Source of the DNA: Nevskia sp.
GTDB lineage: Bacteria; Pseudomonadota; Gammaproteobacteria; Nevskiales; Nevskiaceae
Assembly (NCBI GenBank): GCA_019689635.1
Contig: JADGHB010000001.1
Coordinates: forward strand, 62,001 to 126,000
Reading direction: 5' to 3'
Length of the DNA: 64,000 bases
The translations under genes and the position numbers were made by a program. Shown here piece after piece: positions 51,206 to 60,892 of this stretch. The notes under the pieces were generated by a model that did no database searches, was not told the DNA's origin, and saw only the letters and a program-made list of their open reading frames with translations. How positions within the stretch are numbered: position 1 is the stretch's first letter; each line of letters begins with the position of its first letter.

Positions 51206-53172
51206 GGCGAAACCGGGAGCGGGCCGCCGGGGTGATACCAGATCGGCGAAGTCCAGGCGCGTTCTTGCACGGTCTTGGGGTAGTCGGCGTTGCAGCAGTC
51301 CTGGTAGCCGCCGGGCACGTTCTTGGGATCCGAGCAGTCGATGTGCGCGGCCAGACACTGGTACGTGGACCAGCGACAGCTCGGATTCTGCACCACGCGC
51401 GCGTAATAGAACGCGGGTTGCCGGGGATCGAAGTTCGGATCCTGCCACACGGTGCAAAGATTGGAGAACCCTCGTCCCTGCGGCCGGCAATCGCTCAAGT
51501 CCACGCTGGCGCCGTCGTTGGGATCGCCTGCCACATCGTAAACCGCTTCGCGTTTCTGGCCGGCGTCGATCCAGCCCTTGACGATCTGGATGCGCTGCAG
51601 CGGCACGCTGGGATCGCCGTCGCCGCCGGGATCGCGCAAAGCCGCCACGGCGAAGGATGGCGCCGCCCGCGCATCCGGCGCCGCTGGCAGATCGCCTCCC
51701 ATCGGCACGCCGTGTGCGTAACCGACCGCAGCGAAGTCGCCGGCATCGCACTGGTTCTGCGGCAGCTCCCAACCGCCGAAGAAGCGCACCACCATCCGCG
51801 GTCCGCTGGTCCCGTAGGCTTCGCGGCGCGCCATCGCCCGGAACAAGGACTCGCGCGTGTTCTGCTCGGCCCACAGCACGGCTAAGCCGCCGGGATTGTA
51901 TTCGACGTAATCGGCCAGGCCATCGACCGCGTCGCTCGGCGGCTTGCCGTCGCCACCATGGCCGGGAAAGCTCGATTCGGCGACGTTACCCGGCGTAGAG
52001 ACGTGAGTGTCGGTGTCGGCGATGAAGCCGTACTTGAACGGATTGACGCCGAGCTTTTGCTCCTGGAGCAAGCCCTCCTCCAGACCGTAGCGCACGAAGT
52101 CGCCTTCCTGCGGCTGGCCCGATGCGAGCCGGTCGAAGCGATCGGCGGTAAGGTTGTCGTAGGGCAGATTCTCGAAATCGCACAATTCGTCCTGCGCGCC
52201 GAGGCCGACGCTGTGATTGCACTCCGACGAGCCCTTGTGCTGGAAGATTTCGATCAGCGGTTCGTGCATTTGTTTCTCGTAGGCGTACTGCGGGGTGAAA
52301 TCCGCCCCCTGGCCGTTGTTCTCGCGTGTTGTGAACATCAGCCCGCCGGAAAGATCGGAGTTGTGCGGAATGGTGAGATAGTCGCAGCCGTCCTGTGCGC
52401 GGCACTCGGCGTCGAGCTTCTGCCACAGCGACTCCGGATTCGCCGCATCGAGATAGCTCACCGGCAGCGGCGGCACATTCCCGTTCGCGAAGATCACGTT
52501 GCGGTGCAGGTTCTTGCTGCCCGGCGAGCCGGTCCATTCGTAGGCCACGAAGGTGGTGAAGCGGCAGGCGTCGTCGAACTGTGCCGCGGCCTGCTGCACG
52601 TCGCTCCACACGGACTGTGCCGCGGCAAGGCAACGCTCGCCACCCAGCCCGCAGTACGGCAGTCGCGGCACCGCCGTGGTCCCGTCGAGCTGTGGCAGAC
52701 CCGGCAGCGCCAGCAGCGAATTGAAGATCAGGAACGATTGATCGGGCGCAATGCGATAGAGCAGACATTCGGGCGACTGGTAGCCCGCTTGCTGGGGATC
52801 GGTGCAGATGCGGGTTTCGCCGAAGAACTCCGCGTGGTCGGTGTCCGCGGCGAAATCCAGCGGCCGCGCGAGCTGGGCGGTGCGCAACGGGTTGCCTTGA
52901 GCATCGTACGGCGGCAAGCCGATGCGCTGACCTTCGGCGAAACGGTAGGCGTCGCGCGCATCGGTCAGCGTGCCGCGCACGTTGGCGTCCAGCGAGTACG
53001 TGGTATGCACGTGCAAGTCGCCGAAATACGGATTGCGCTGCGGGTTGTAGTCGGGGCAGCGCACCGCGCTCGCGGCTGTGCCCCCGCTGGCGACCGGCGT
53101 GCTGCGGCCGCAGGCGGACAACAGCAGCGCGGCGCACGCCGCACCCAACAGAAGCCGCACCGACGTTCGCAT
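51202..53172 (-). CDS. DUF3604 lipoprotein (PHP-like metal-dependent hydrolase)
   Basis: A 656-residue protein from the ATG at 53172, preceded by GGGGAGGAG. A lipoprotein signal (LLGAACAALLLSAC) is followed by NPYFGDLHVHTTYSLDA, the HxH motif of PHP-type metal hydrolases, then DFAADTDHAEFFGE, TIPHNSDLSGG, EIFQHKGSSEC and GFIADTDTHVSTPG, all typical of DUF3604. Many cysteines in the C-terminal 100 residues suggest disulfides in the periplasm. DUF3604 proteins are common in environmental proteobacteria, but no reaction is established; a phosphoesterase or other metal-dependent hydrolase is plausible. It heads the operon with parvulin and HupE genes. Confidence 0.85.
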   Translation of the reverse strand: MRTSVRLLLGAACAALLLSACGRSTPVASGGTAASAVRCPDYNPQRNPYFGDLHVHTTYSLDANVRGTLTDARDAYRFAEGQRIGLPPYDAQGNPLRTAQLARPLDFAADTDHAEFFGETRICTDPQQAGYQSPECLLYRIAPDQSFLIFNSLLALPGLPQLDGTTAVPRLPYCGLGGERCLAAAQSVWSDVQQAAAQFDDACRFTTFVAYEWTGSPGSKNLHRNVIFANGNVPPLPVSYLDAANPESLWQKLDAECRAQDGCDYLTIPHNSDLSGGLMFTTRENNGQGADFTPQYAYEKQMHEPLIEIFQHKGSSECNHSVGLGAQDELCDFENLPYDNLTADRFDRLASGQPQEGDFVRYGLEEGLLQEQKLGVNPFKYGFIADTDTHVSTPGNVAESSFPGHGGDGKPPSDAVDGLADYVEYNPGGLAVLWAEQNTRESLFRAMARREAYGTSGPRMVVRFFGGWELPQNQCDAGDFAAVGYAHGVPMGGDLPAAPDARAAPSFAVAALRDPGGDGDPSVPLQRIQIVKGWIDAGQKREAVYDVAGDPNDGASVDLSDCRPQGRGFSNLCTVWQDPNFDPRQPAFYYARVVQNPSCRWSTYQCLAAHIDCSDPKNVPGGYQDCCNADYPKTVQERAWTSPIWYHPGGPLPVSP

Positions 53173-53226
53173 CGGTCTCCTCCCCTTCATTGCCCGCGCC
53201 GTGGGCCGGCGCGTGGTTAGGCCCGG

Positions 53227-54024
53227 TCAATCGGCCCGATCTTTTTTGTTGACGTTCGCTGCGTCCAGAAACGCCGGCCGCTCGCCGCCGCCGTGCAGCA
53301 CCAGGTTGCTGCCGGAGACATAAACGGCTTCCGCCGAAGCGAGCCAGACGCAGGCCTCGCCCACGTCGCGCGGCTCGGCCAGGCGCCCGAGCGGAATGGT
53401 GCGCGCCACCGCCGCGACGCCGGCTTCGTCGCCGTAGTGCAAGTGCGCTTGTTCGGTGCGCACCGGCCCGGGGCTGACCGCCACCACCCGCACTTTCGGC
53501 GCCCATTCCACGGCCAGCGACTGCACGAGCGAGAGCACGCCGGCCTTGGCCGCGCCATAGGCGGCGCTGCCGGGCGAAGGGCGCAAGGCGCTCACGCTGG
53601 CGATGAACACGATCACGCCCCCCGCGTCCTGCCGCTGCATGCGGGCGTTGGCCTGTTGCGCCAGGTGCAGCGGCGCCAGCAGGTTGAGCGCGACGATCTT
53701 TTCGTGGAACCGCGGCGAGGCCTCGGCGGCGAGCGCGTAAGGCGCGCCGCCGGCGTTGTTGACCAGCACGTCGAGCGCTCCGGCGCGGCGCTCGAGCTCG
53801 GCGAACAGCTTCTCGATCTGCCCGGCGTCGCGCACGTCGCAGGCGATGAACTCCGCGGTCTGCCCTTGCGCGTGCGGCAGTTGCGCGGGCTGGGTACGGC
53901 CGCAGACGAACACGCGGTCGCCGCGCGCGAGAAAGCGCTCGCTGATGCCGCGCCCCACGCCCTTGGCGCCGCCGGTGACGAGGACCACTCTGCTTTGCAC
54001 GCGCCTTTCCGTTTTCCTGGCCAT
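53227..54024 (-). CDS. SDR family dehydrogenase
   Basis: A 265-residue classical SDR with TGGAKGVGRG, CGRT (Arg favouring NADP(H)), NNAGG, FIASVSA and the catalytic YGAAK. It ends SGSNLVLHGGGERPAFLDAANVNKKD. Similar SDRs lie beside meta-cleavage operons of steroid degraders. It is divergent from the hsaD-like gene, with only 82 bp between the two starts, so the two promoters must overlap and shared control is likely. The substrate is unknown. Confidence 0.84.
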   Translation of the reverse strand: MARKTERRVQSRVVLVTGGAKGVGRGISERFLARGDRVFVCGRTQPAQLPHAQGQTAEFIACDVRDAGQIEKLFAELERRAGALDVLVNNAGGAPYALAAEASPRFHEKIVALNLLAPLHLAQQANARMQRQDAGGVIVFIASVSALRPSPGSAAYGAAKAGVLSLVQSLAVEWAPKVRVVAVSPGPVRTEQAHLHYGDEAGVAAVARTIPLGRLAEPRDVGEACVWLASAEAVYVSGSNLVLHGGGERPAFLDAANVNKKDRAD

Positions 54025-54106
54025 GGCTATCGTAGGTCAGACGCCCCGGGCATCCGTACTGCAAAAGGACGAAGCCGCGCGGCGACGCGGCGACCATCAT
54101 GCACGC

Positions 54107-54946
54107 ATGGACGATCGCCGCGCCAAACCCGTTCCCGAAGGTCGTTACGCCACGCTGCCCAACGGCTACCGCATCCACTATCTCGACGAGGGCCAGGGCC
54201 CGGTGGTCGTGTTCCTGCACGGCTCGGGCAACGGCGCGTGCGGCTACAGCAACTTCAAGGGCAACTATCCGTATCTGGTCGCCAATGGCTACCGCTGCAT
54301 CGTCCCCGACCTGATCGGCTACGGCTACTCCGACAAGCCGGCCGACGTGGAATACGCGCTGTCGTTCTTCGTCGAATGCGTGCAGCAGACGCTGGACGCG
54401 ATCGGCGTGGAGCAATACACGCTGGTCGGCAATTCGCTCGGCGGCGCCATCGCGCTGGGTCTGGCGCTCGACCACCCGCAGAGCGTGGAACGACTGGTGC
54501 TGATGGCGCCGGGTGGCTTGAACGACCTGCCCGATTATCTGGCGATGCCCGGCATGCAAGCGATGTTCGGGCTGTTCAACTCGGGCACGCCGGTCAGCGA
54601 GGCGCGCCTGAAGGAATTTTTCATCAAGGCTTTCGTGGTCGATCCGGCCTGCGTGGACGATGCGCTGGTCCACGAGCGCTACGAATTGATGAAACTGCAG
54701 AATCCGCAGGTCATCAAGACCATGAAGGTGCCCAACTTGGTGGAGCGCCTTGGCGAGATCAAATGCCCGGCGCTGGGACTTTGGGGCATCCACGATCGGA
54801 TGATGCCCGAAAGCGGCATCCTGCGCTTGGCCAAAGGACTGCCGAACCTGCGCTTGGTGCTGGTGCCCAACTGCGGCCACTGGGTGATGATCGAACACCG
54901 CGACCTGTTCAATCGTCTGGTGCTGGATTTCCTCAAGAACGGCTGA
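54107..54946 (+). CDS. hsaD: HsaD/TesD-like meta-cleavage product hydrolase
   Basis: A 279-residue alpha/beta hydrolase from the ATG at 54107. The oxyanion block is VVFLHGSGNGACGYSNF near residue 37. The Ser nucleophile S110 is in VGNSLGGAIALGLALDHP, the acid in GIHDRMMP and the base in PNCGHWVMIEH, all as in MCP hydrolases (HsaD, BphD, TesD). It hydrolyses the ring-cleavage product 4,9-DSHA into a 2-hydroxyhexadienoate and the C/D-ring acid. It heads the operon hsaD-hsaE-cupin-hsaG-hsaF, and its stop overlaps the hydratase start by one base (TGATG). Position and motifs together make the assignment solid. Confidence 0.87.
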   Translation: MDDRRAKPVPEGRYATLPNGYRIHYLDEGQGPVVVFLHGSGNGACGYSNFKGNYPYLVANGYRCIVPDLIGYGYSDKPADVEYALSFFVECVQQTLDAIGVEQYTLVGNSLGGAIALGLALDHPQSVERLVLMAPGGLNDLPDYLAMPGMQAMFGLFNSGTPVSEARLKEFFIKAFVVDPACVDDALVHERYELMKLQNPQVIKTMKVPNLVERLGEIKCPALGLWGIHDRMMPESGILRLAKGLPNLRLVLVPNCGHWVMIEHRDLFNRLVLDFLKNG

Positions 54947-55743
54947 TGGCGCTCGCTCCCGATCGCATCCAGGCGCTCGGCGACGAACTGTTCGCCGCCT
55001 TGCGCACGCGCACCGCGCTCGCGCCGCTGACCGCACGCGAGCCGGCGCTCGACCTCGACGACGCCTACCGCATCTCGCTGCGCCTGCTGGAGCGGCGCTG
55101 CGCCCAGGGCGAGCGCGTCGTCGGCAAGAAGATCGGCGTGACGAGCAAGGCGGTGCAGGACATGCTCGGCGTGCATCAGCCGGACTTCGGATTTCTGCTC
55201 GACGCCATGCAAGTGGCCGACGGCGCCACGCTCAGCCTGGCGCAGCTCAAGCTGATCCAGCCGCGCGCCGAGGGCGAAATCGCCTTCGTGCTCAAGCGCG
55301 ATCTGCAAGGGCCCGGCGTGACCGAGGCCCAGGTGCTGGAGGCCACCGACTACGTGTGCCCGTGCTTCGAAATCGTCGATTCGCGCATCCGCGACTGGCA
55401 GATCAAGATTGAGGACACCGTCGCCGACAATGCCTCCTGCGGCGTGTTTGCGCTGGGCGAAGCGCGCGCCGATCCGCAGGCGCTGGATCTCGCCGCGGTG
55501 AAGATGGACCTCCGCAAAAACGGTGCGCATGCTGTCACCGGTTACGGCTCCGCGGTGCAAGGCCATCCGGCGACGGCGGTGGCGTGGCTGGCCAACACGC
55601 TCGGCAAATTCGGCATCCCCTTCCTGGCCGGCGAGATCATCCTGTCCGGTTCGCTCGCGCCGCTGCTGCCCATCGCGCCGGGCGACCGCTTCGAAATGCA
55701 GCTCGCAGGCATCGGCGGCGCTACCATCGCCTTCGAGCCCTGA
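54946..55743 (+). CDS. hsaE: 2-hydroxypenta-2,4-dienoate hydratase (HsaE/TesE)
   Basis: A 265-residue member of the 2-keto-4-pentenoate hydratase/fumarylacetoacetase-like family. Typical blocks are GKKIGVTSKAVQDMLGVHQPDFGFL, RAEGEIAFVLKRDL, CPCFEIVDSRIRDWQIKIEDTVADNASCG, GHPATAVAWLANTLGKFG and AGEIILSGSL. The metal-binding Glu residues in RAEGEIAF and the later E of CFEIVDSR are in their expected places. It adds water to the 2-hydroxydienoate released by HsaD to give a 4-hydroxy-2-oxo acid. The start overlaps the hsaD stop. Length is normal for MhpD-type hydratases. Confidence 0.92.
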   Translation: MALAPDRIQALGDELFAALRTRTALAPLTAREPALDLDDAYRISLRLLERRCAQGERVVGKKIGVTSKAVQDMLGVHQPDFGFLLDAMQVADGATLSLAQLKLIQPRAEGEIAFVLKRDLQGPGVTEAQVLEATDYVCPCFEIVDSRIRDWQIKIEDTVADNASCGVFALGEARADPQALDLAAVKMDLRKNGAHAVTGYGSAVQGHPATAVAWLANTLGKFGIPFLAGEIILSGSLAPLLPIAPGDRFEMQLAGIGGATIAFEP

Positions 55744-55759
55744 ACCGGAGCGGATGCCG

Positions 55760-56263
55760 ATGAAACCCGTCCTCAACGTCGCCGATGCGAAGGTGAGCCG
55801 CACCATGGCGCACGGCGACACTTTCGAGTTCCGCATGGCCGAGCTGGCGCCGCTGATCGGCGCCACGCAAATCGGCGCCAACCTGACGATCGTGCCGCCC
55901 GGCAAGGCGGCCTTCCCGTTCCATCATCACTACGGCAACGAGGAGCACTTCTTCATCCTGCGCGGTAGCGGCATGCTGCGCTTCGGCGCCGAGACTTATC
56001 CGGTCAAGCCCGGCGATTACGTGGTGACGCCGGCCGGCGGGCCGGAGCTGGCGCACCAGTTCGTCAACACCGGCACCGAGGAGCTGGCCTATCTCGCCAT
56101 CTCCACGCTGAAGCTGCCGGAGATCGTCGGCTATCCGGACTCCGCCAAGACCGGTGCGCGCACTTCGCCCGAGCGGCACTTCATCGTCGCCAATGCACAT
56201 CTCAACGCCGGCTACTTTGACGGAGAAGACGGCGCCCAGGTGCGCGCGCTCACCAAACGCTGA
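55760..56263 (+). CDS. Cupin-domain protein in the hsaDEGF operon
   Basis: A 167-residue single-domain cupin. GGAG lies 9 bases before ATG 55760, which is preferred to ATG 55754. The first cupin motif is [25 protein letters not shown], with several His plus Glu as metal ligands; the second is [21 protein letters not shown]. It resembles cupins annotated for auxin-binding or sugar-isomerase-like proteins and is not part of the usual hsa set. Its place between the hydratase and the aldehyde dehydrogenase suggests it helps in this lower pathway, for example as an isomerase or tautomerase, but nothing in the sequence shows the reaction. Confidence 0.8.
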   Translation: MKPVLNVADAKVSRTMAHGDTFEFRMAELAPLIGATQIGANLTIVPPGKAAFPFHHHYGNEEHFFILRGSGMLRFGAETYPVKPGDYVVTPAGGPELAHQFVNTGTEELAYLAISTLKLPEIVGYPDSAKTGARTSPERHFIVANAHLNAGYFDGEDGAQVRALTKR

Positions 56264-56283
56264 AGAATCGAGGTCCAAGAAAC

Positions 56284-57195
56284 GTGCAGAAGATCAAATG
56301 CGCCATCGTCGGCTCCGGCAACATCGGCACCGACCTCATGTACAAACTCAAGCGCAGCGCCTGGCTGGAGCCGGTGTGGATGGTCGGCATCGACCCGCAG
56401 AGCGAAGGCCTGGCGCTCGCGCGCCAGCACGGCTTGAAAACCACCGACCGGGGCGTGGACGGCCTCCTGCCGCACGTCAAGCAGGACGGCGTGCAGATCG
56501 CCTTCGATGCGACCAGCGCCTATGTGCACAAGGAGAACTCCGACAAGCTCACCAGGCTCGGCGTGATGATGATCGACTTGACGCCGGCGGCCATCGGCCC
56601 GTACTGCGTGCCGCCGGTGAACTTGAAGGAGCACGCCGGCAAGCGCGAGATGAACGTCAACATGGTGTCCTGCGGCGGCCAGGCGACGATCCCCATGGTC
56701 TACGCGGTCTCGCGCGTGCAGAAGGTGAAATACGGCGAGATCGTGGCGACCGTGGCGAGCAAATCCGTCGGCCCCGGCACGCGCAAGAACATCGACGAAT
56801 TCACCCGCACCACGGCCAGCGGCGTGGAGCAAGTGGGCGGCGCCTCCCGCGGCAAGGCGATCATCATCATCAATCCGGCCGACCCGCCGATCATCATGCG
56901 CGACACCATCCACTGTCTCACCGAGGATCCGCCGCGGCGGGCCGAGATCGAGCAGTCGGTGCACGACATGATCCGGGAAGTGCAGAGCTACGTGCCGGGC
57001 TACCGGCTGGTCAACGGCCCGGTGTTCGACGGCCCCCGCGTCACGATCTTCGTCGAGGTGGCGGGGCTCGGCGATTACCTGCCCAAGTACGCCGGCAATC
57101 TCGACATCATGACCGCCTCGGCCACGCGCACCGCGGAGATGTTTGCCGAGGAAATGTGCGCAGGACGCTTGAACCTGGCACCCGCGGCGGCCTGA
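56284..57195 (+). CDS. hsaG: Acylating acetaldehyde/propanal dehydrogenase (HsaG/TesF)
   Basis: A 303-residue enzyme starting at GTG 56284 (GAGG upstream). The Rossmann start [16 protein letters not shown], the catalytic Cys in [14 protein letters not shown] and the [13 protein letters not shown] block identify the BphJ/DmpF/HsaG family. It converts the aldehyde released by the aldolase into acyl-CoA (propanoyl-CoA in steroid breakdown) with NAD+ and CoA. The aldehyde is channelled directly from the aldolase partner, encoded 11 bp downstream. Length is standard for the family. Confidence 0.93.
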   Translation: MQKIKCAIVGSGNIGTDLMYKLKRSAWLEPVWMVGIDPQSEGLALARQHGLKTTDRGVDGLLPHVKQDGVQIAFDATSAYVHKENSDKLTRLGVMMIDLTPAAIGPYCVPPVNLKEHAGKREMNVNMVSCGGQATIPMVYAVSRVQKVKYGEIVATVASKSVGPGTRKNIDEFTRTTASGVEQVGGASRGKAIIIINPADPPIIMRDTIHCLTEDPPRRAEIEQSVHDMIREVQSYVPGYRLVNGPVFDGPRVTIFVEVAGLGDYLPKYAGNLDIMTASATRTAEMFAEEMCAGRLNLAPAAA

Positions 57196-57206
57196 GGAGC
57201 GCACCC

Positions 57207-58250
57207 ATGAATCTCAAGGGCATCAGCATCAAAGTCCACGACATGTCGCTGCGCGACGGCATGCACCCCAAGCGCCACCAGATCACGGTGGAGCAGATGA
57301 AAGCCATCGCCAAGGGCCTCGACGAGGCCGGCGTGCCGCTGATCGAGGTCACCCACGGCGACGGCCTGGGCGGCGCCTCGGTGAACTACGGCTTTCCGGC
57401 AGCCAGCGACGAGGAATACCTGCGCGCGGTGATCCCCCTGCTCAAGCGCGCCAAGGTTTCGGCGCTGCTCTTGCCCGGCATCGGCACGGTCGATGATCTC
57501 AAGATGGCCGCCGACTGCGGCATCCACACCATCCGCGTGGCCACGCACTGCACCGAGGCCGACGTCGCCGAGCAGCACATCGCGCTGGGCCGCAAGATGG
57601 GCCTGGACACGGTGGGCTTCCTGATGATGGCGCACATGATCGAGCCGCAGGCGCTCGTCAAACAGGCGCTCCTGATGGAGTCCTACGGCGCCCACTGCGT
57701 CTATGTCACCGACTCGGCCGGATATATGCTGCCGGACGACGTCTCCGCGCGCGTAGGCCTGCTGCGCGAGAAGCTGCGCCCCGAGACCGAGATCGGCTTT
57801 CACGGCCATCACAATCTCTCCATGGGCGTGGCCAATTCGCTGGCCGCGGTCGAAGCCGGCGCGCGGCGCATCGACTGTGCCTGCGGCGGCATGGGCGCCG
57901 GCGCCGGCAACACGCCGCTGGAAGTCTTCGTGGCGGTGTGCAACCGCATGGGGATCGAAACCGGGATCGACGTGTTCAAGGCTTCCGACGTGGCCGAGGA
58001 TCTGGTCACGCCGATTCTGGATTTCCCGGTGCGCATCGACCGCAACGCGCTCACGCTGGGCTACGCCGGGGTCTATTCCAGCTTTCTGCTGTTCGCCCAG
58101 CGCGCGGAACAGAAATACGGCGTGCCGGCGCGCGAAATCCTGCTCGAGCTGGGCCGCAAGAAGATGGTCGGCGGCCAGGAGGACATGATCGAGGACACCG
58201 CGCTCACCATGGCGCGCGAGCGCGGGCTTAAGCCGCAAGCAGCGGCCTGA
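57207..58250 (+). CDS. hsaF: 4-hydroxy-2-oxovalerate/-hexanoate aldolase (HsaF/TesG)
   Basis: A 347-residue DRE-TIM metallolyase of the BphI/DmpG/HsaF type. The metal and catalytic region is [16 protein letters not shown], with Arg and Asp of SLRDG. The HxH metal ligands appear in [15 protein letters not shown], and [17 protein letters not shown] is also characteristic. It cleaves the 4-hydroxy-2-oxo acid to pyruvate and an aldehyde, which passes through a channel to HsaG. It is the last gene of the operon and ends 21 bp from the convergent ABC permease gene. Confidence 0.93.
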   Translation: MNLKGISIKVHDMSLRDGMHPKRHQITVEQMKAIAKGLDEAGVPLIEVTHGDGLGGASVNYGFPAASDEEYLRAVIPLLKRAKVSALLLPGIGTVDDLKMAADCGIHTIRVATHCTEADVAEQHIALGRKMGLDTVGFLMMAHMIEPQALVKQALLMESYGAHCVYVTDSAGYMLPDDVSARVGLLREKLRPETEIGFHGHHNLSMGVANSLAAVEAGARRIDCACGGMGAGAGNTPLEVFVAVCNRMGIETGIDVFKASDVAEDLVTPILDFPVRIDRNALTLGYAGVYSSFLLFAQRAEQKYGVPAREILLELGRKKMVGGQEDMIEDTALTMARERGLKPQAAA

Positions 58251-58271
58251 ACCTCGCACCGGCGGTGACGT

Positions 58272-59042
58272 TCAGGACTTCAGGCGGTAGCCGGTCCTGA
58301 ACATCCAGGCCACCACGGCCAGGCATACGACGAGAAACAGCACGATCATGGCGAGACTCAGGCCCACCGCCACGTCGGCGTTGCCGTAGAAACTCCAGCG
58401 AAAACCGCTCACCAGATAGACCACCGGGTTGAGCAGAGCGATCTTCTGCCACAGCGGCGGCAGCATGTTGATCGAATAAAAACTGCCGCCGAGGAAGGTC
58501 AGCGGCGTGATCACCATCAGCGGAATCACCTGGAGCTGCTCGAAGTTCTGCGCCCAGATGCCGAGGATGAACCCGAACAGGCAGAAGCTCAGCGCGGTGA
58601 GCACCAGGAAGGCGAGCATCCACACCGGGTGCGCGATGGAGTAAGCCACGAACAGGCGCGCGGTGCCGAGGATCAGCGCGCCGAGCAACAGCGACTTGGT
58701 CGCCGCCGCGCCCACGTAGCCGGCCAGCGCCTCGAAGGGCGACACCGGCGCCGACAGCAGCTCGTAGATGGTGCCGGCCCACTTCGGCAGGTAGATGCCG
58801 AACGAGGCGTTGGACACGCTCTCGGACAGCAGCGACAGCATCACCAGGCCGGGGATGATGAAAGCGGCGTACGGCACCTCGCCGATGGCGCCCACGCGCG
58901 CGCCGATGGCGGCACCGAAAACCACGAAGTACAGCGCGGTGGAAAGCACCGGCGCGGCGGCGCTCTGCATCAGCGTGCGGAACCAGCGCGCCATCTCGAA
59001 ACGGTAGATCGCGGCGACTGCATACCAATTGGCGGTGGACAT
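58272..59042 (-). CDS. ABC-2 type transporter permease
   Basis: A 256-residue membrane protein with six hydrophobic segments and the ABC-2 features [59 protein letters not shown] and [37 protein letters not shown]. The last block is common to NodJ/YadH-like permeases. The start overlaps the ATPase stop (ATGA), so the two make one exporter. Genes of this type move lipids, polysaccharides or drugs outwards. A role in steroid efflux is possible but not supported by sequence. Confidence 0.88.
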   Translation of the reverse strand: MSTANWYAVAAIYRFEMARWFRTLMQSAAAPVLSTALYFVVFGAAIGARVGAIGEVPYAAFIIPGLVMLSLLSESVSNASFGIYLPKWAGTIYELLSAPVSPFEALAGYVGAAATKSLLLGALILGTARLFVAYSIAHPVWMLAFLVLTALSFCLFGFILGIWAQNFEQLQVIPLMVITPLTFLGGSFYSINMLPPLWQKIALLNPVVYLVSGFRWSFYGNADVAVGLSLAMIVLFLVVCLAVVAWMFRTGYRLKS

Positions 59043-59968
59043 CAGGCGGCCTTCCTCACCAGATCGACGAAGATGTCCTCCAGCGAGGACTCGCGGGACC
59101 GCAGGCTCTTGAAGTCGATGCCGTGCGCGTGCAGCCTGCGCAGCAGCGCGGCGATGCCGGTCTCCTCGCTGCTCGCGTCGTAGCGGTAGGTCAACACCCA
59201 GCCGTCGGCCGACAGCTCCAGCGGCTGGCTCGCCAGTTCCTCCGGAATCCGCGCCAGGGGCTGCTGCAACTGCAGGGAAAGCTCTTTCTTGCCCAGCTTG
59301 CGCATCAGCGCCAGCTTGTCTTCCACCACGATCAGCTCGCCTTTGTGGATCACGCCGATGCGGTCGGCCATCTCCTCGGCTTCCTCGATGTAGTGCGTGG
59401 TGAGGATGATGGTGACCCCCTCGGCGCGCAGACGGCGCACCAGGGCCCACATCTCGCGACGCAGCTCGACGTCCACCCCGGCGGTGGGCTCGTCGAGGAA
59501 CAGCACCGAGGGCTCGTGCGCCAGCGCCTTGGCGATCATCACCCGCCGCTTCATGCCGCCGGACAGGGTCATGATCTTCTCGTCGCGCTTGTCCCACAGC
59601 GCCAGGTCGCGCAGCACTTTTTCCAGGTGCGCGGCATCCGGCGGCTTGCCGAACAAGCCGCGCGAAAAGCGGACCGCCGCCCACACGCTCTCGAACGCCT
59701 CGGTGTGCAGCTCCTGCGGCACCAGGCCGATCCGCGAGCGCGCCGCGCGCCAGTCGCTGATGATGTCGTGGCCGTCCACGGTCACCCGCCCGGCGCTGGG
59801 CCGCACGAGACCGCACACCACGTGGATCAGCGTGGTCTTGCCCGCGCCGTTGGGGCCGAGCAGGGCGAAGATCTCGCCGCGCTCAATGTCGAGATCGATG
59901 CCCTTGAGCGCCCGGAAGCCGTTGGCATAGGTCTTGGTGAGCCCGCGGATGGAAATGACGGATGGCAT
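59042..59968 (-). CDS. ABC transporter ATP-binding protein
   Basis: A 308-residue ATPase from the ATG at 59968; the track start is an upstream extension. Walker [10 protein letters not shown] is near residue 38, followed by a Q-loop (LVPQELHTE). The signature TLSGGMKRR, Walker [13 protein letters not shown] and the H-loop [14 protein letters not shown] are all intact. The C-terminal domain of about 80 residues ([24 protein letters not shown]) is like that of YadG/CcmA-type exporters. It pairs with the ABC-2 permease at 58272-59042. It is divergent from the 2OG-dioxygenase gene across 125 bp. Confidence 0.9.
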   Translation of the reverse strand: MPSVISIRGLTKTYANGFRALKGIDLDIERGEIFALLGPNGAGKTTLIHVVCGLVRPSAGRVTVDGHDIISDWRAARSRIGLVPQELHTEAFESVWAAVRFSRGLFGKPPDAAHLEKVLRDLALWDKRDEKIMTLSGGMKRRVMIAKALAHEPSVLFLDEPTAGVDVELRREMWALVRRLRAEGVTIILTTHYIEEAEEMADRIGVIHKGELIVVEDKLALMRKLGKKELSLQLQQPLARIPEELASQPLELSADGWVLTYRYDASSEETGIAALLRRLHAHGIDFKSLRSRESSLEDIFVDLVRKAA

Positions 59969-60093
59969 GGGTACGGAATCCAAAACGCGCGCATGATAGC
60001 GCGTCCACGATCGCCGCCGACCGGCGCGTTGCGCACGCCGCCCGCTTGGGCTGCAATACGCGCCCGGACGGAACGTCCACGCCCCGAGCACGC

Positions 60094-60837
60094 ATGACCC
60101 CCGCAACGGCCTCGGAAGAAGCGCTCGCAACCCTCGTGGCGCGCAGCGGCCACGCCTTCGTGCCCGGCGCGGCGATGCGGCCGCTCCTGGAAACGCACGG
60201 CGCGCTTGCCGACTGGGAGCGCTTCGCGCAAAGCTGGGCGCACCTGCCGGTGGACCGCTATCTCGCCGACCGCGGACGCTACCGGCGGCGGCGTTACGCG
60301 GTTTATTCGCTGAGCCCCTCAGGAGAAATCCGGCGCCAGCCGCACCAGCCGCACTACCAGAGCCGCGACTACAACCCGCTCTACGGCGGTATCGAACGCT
60401 GGTTCGAACCGATCGAAGACCAGCTCGACCTTGGCGACAGCCTCCCGACCGTGCTGCGCTTCGCCGCGGGTTTCTTCGGCCGGCTGGCGCCCCAGGTCGC
60501 GCGCTGGCACGCGGAGGTACACCAGTTCCGCATCGAGGCGCACCCCGAAGCGCCGGGCCAGCCGACGCCGGAAGGCGTGCACCGCGACGGGGTGGATTAC
60601 GTGCTGGTGCTCATGGTGCGCCGACACAACATCGACGCCGGCGTCACCTCCATCCACGCGCCAGACGGCACGTCCCTGGGTAGCTTCACCCTCGCCGATC
60701 CCTGCGACGCGGCGCTGATCGACGATGCGCGGGTGTATCACGGCGTCACGCCCGTGGTGCCGCTCGATGCGACACGGCCGGCGCATCGCGACGTGCTGGT
60801 GGTGACCTTAAGACGCGAAACCTCGAGCGCGGCTTAG
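60094..60837 (+). CDS. 2-oxoglutarate/Fe(II) dioxygenase-family protein (BsmA-like)
   Basis: A 247-residue protein starting at ATG 60094; the track frame runs upstream. The iron site is readable as [16 protein letters not shown] (His and Asp) and [11 protein letters not shown] (second His), with a final Arg in [13 protein letters not shown] that could bind 2-oxoglutarate. The RRRYAVYSL and [15 protein letters not shown] blocks are typical of the 2OG-Fe dioxygenase proteins related to BsmA, a biofilm/stress protein. The natural substrate is unknown; hydroxylation of an amino acid is one proposal for relatives. It converges on the SnoaL-like gene. Confidence 0.78.
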   Translation: MTPATASEEALATLVARSGHAFVPGAAMRPLLETHGALADWERFAQSWAHLPVDRYLADRGRYRRRRYAVYSLSPSGEIRRQPHQPHYQSRDYNPLYGGIERWFEPIEDQLDLGDSLPTVLRFAAGFFGRLAPQVARWHAEVHQFRIEAHPEAPGQPTPEGVHRDGVDYVLVLMVRRHNIDAGVTSIHAPDGTSLGSFTLADPCDAALIDDARVYHGVTPVVPLDATRPAHRDVLVVTLRRETSSAA

Positions 60838-60892
60838 CGCGATGCGCGGGTTGCGCGATCGGGGGCTCGCCTCCTGACCGCCGCAGCGCGAA

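Noticed and set aside
51986-55036. 1,016-codon minus-strand ORF
   Set aside because: It runs through the DUF3604, SDR and hsaD regions out of frame; no domain is readable.
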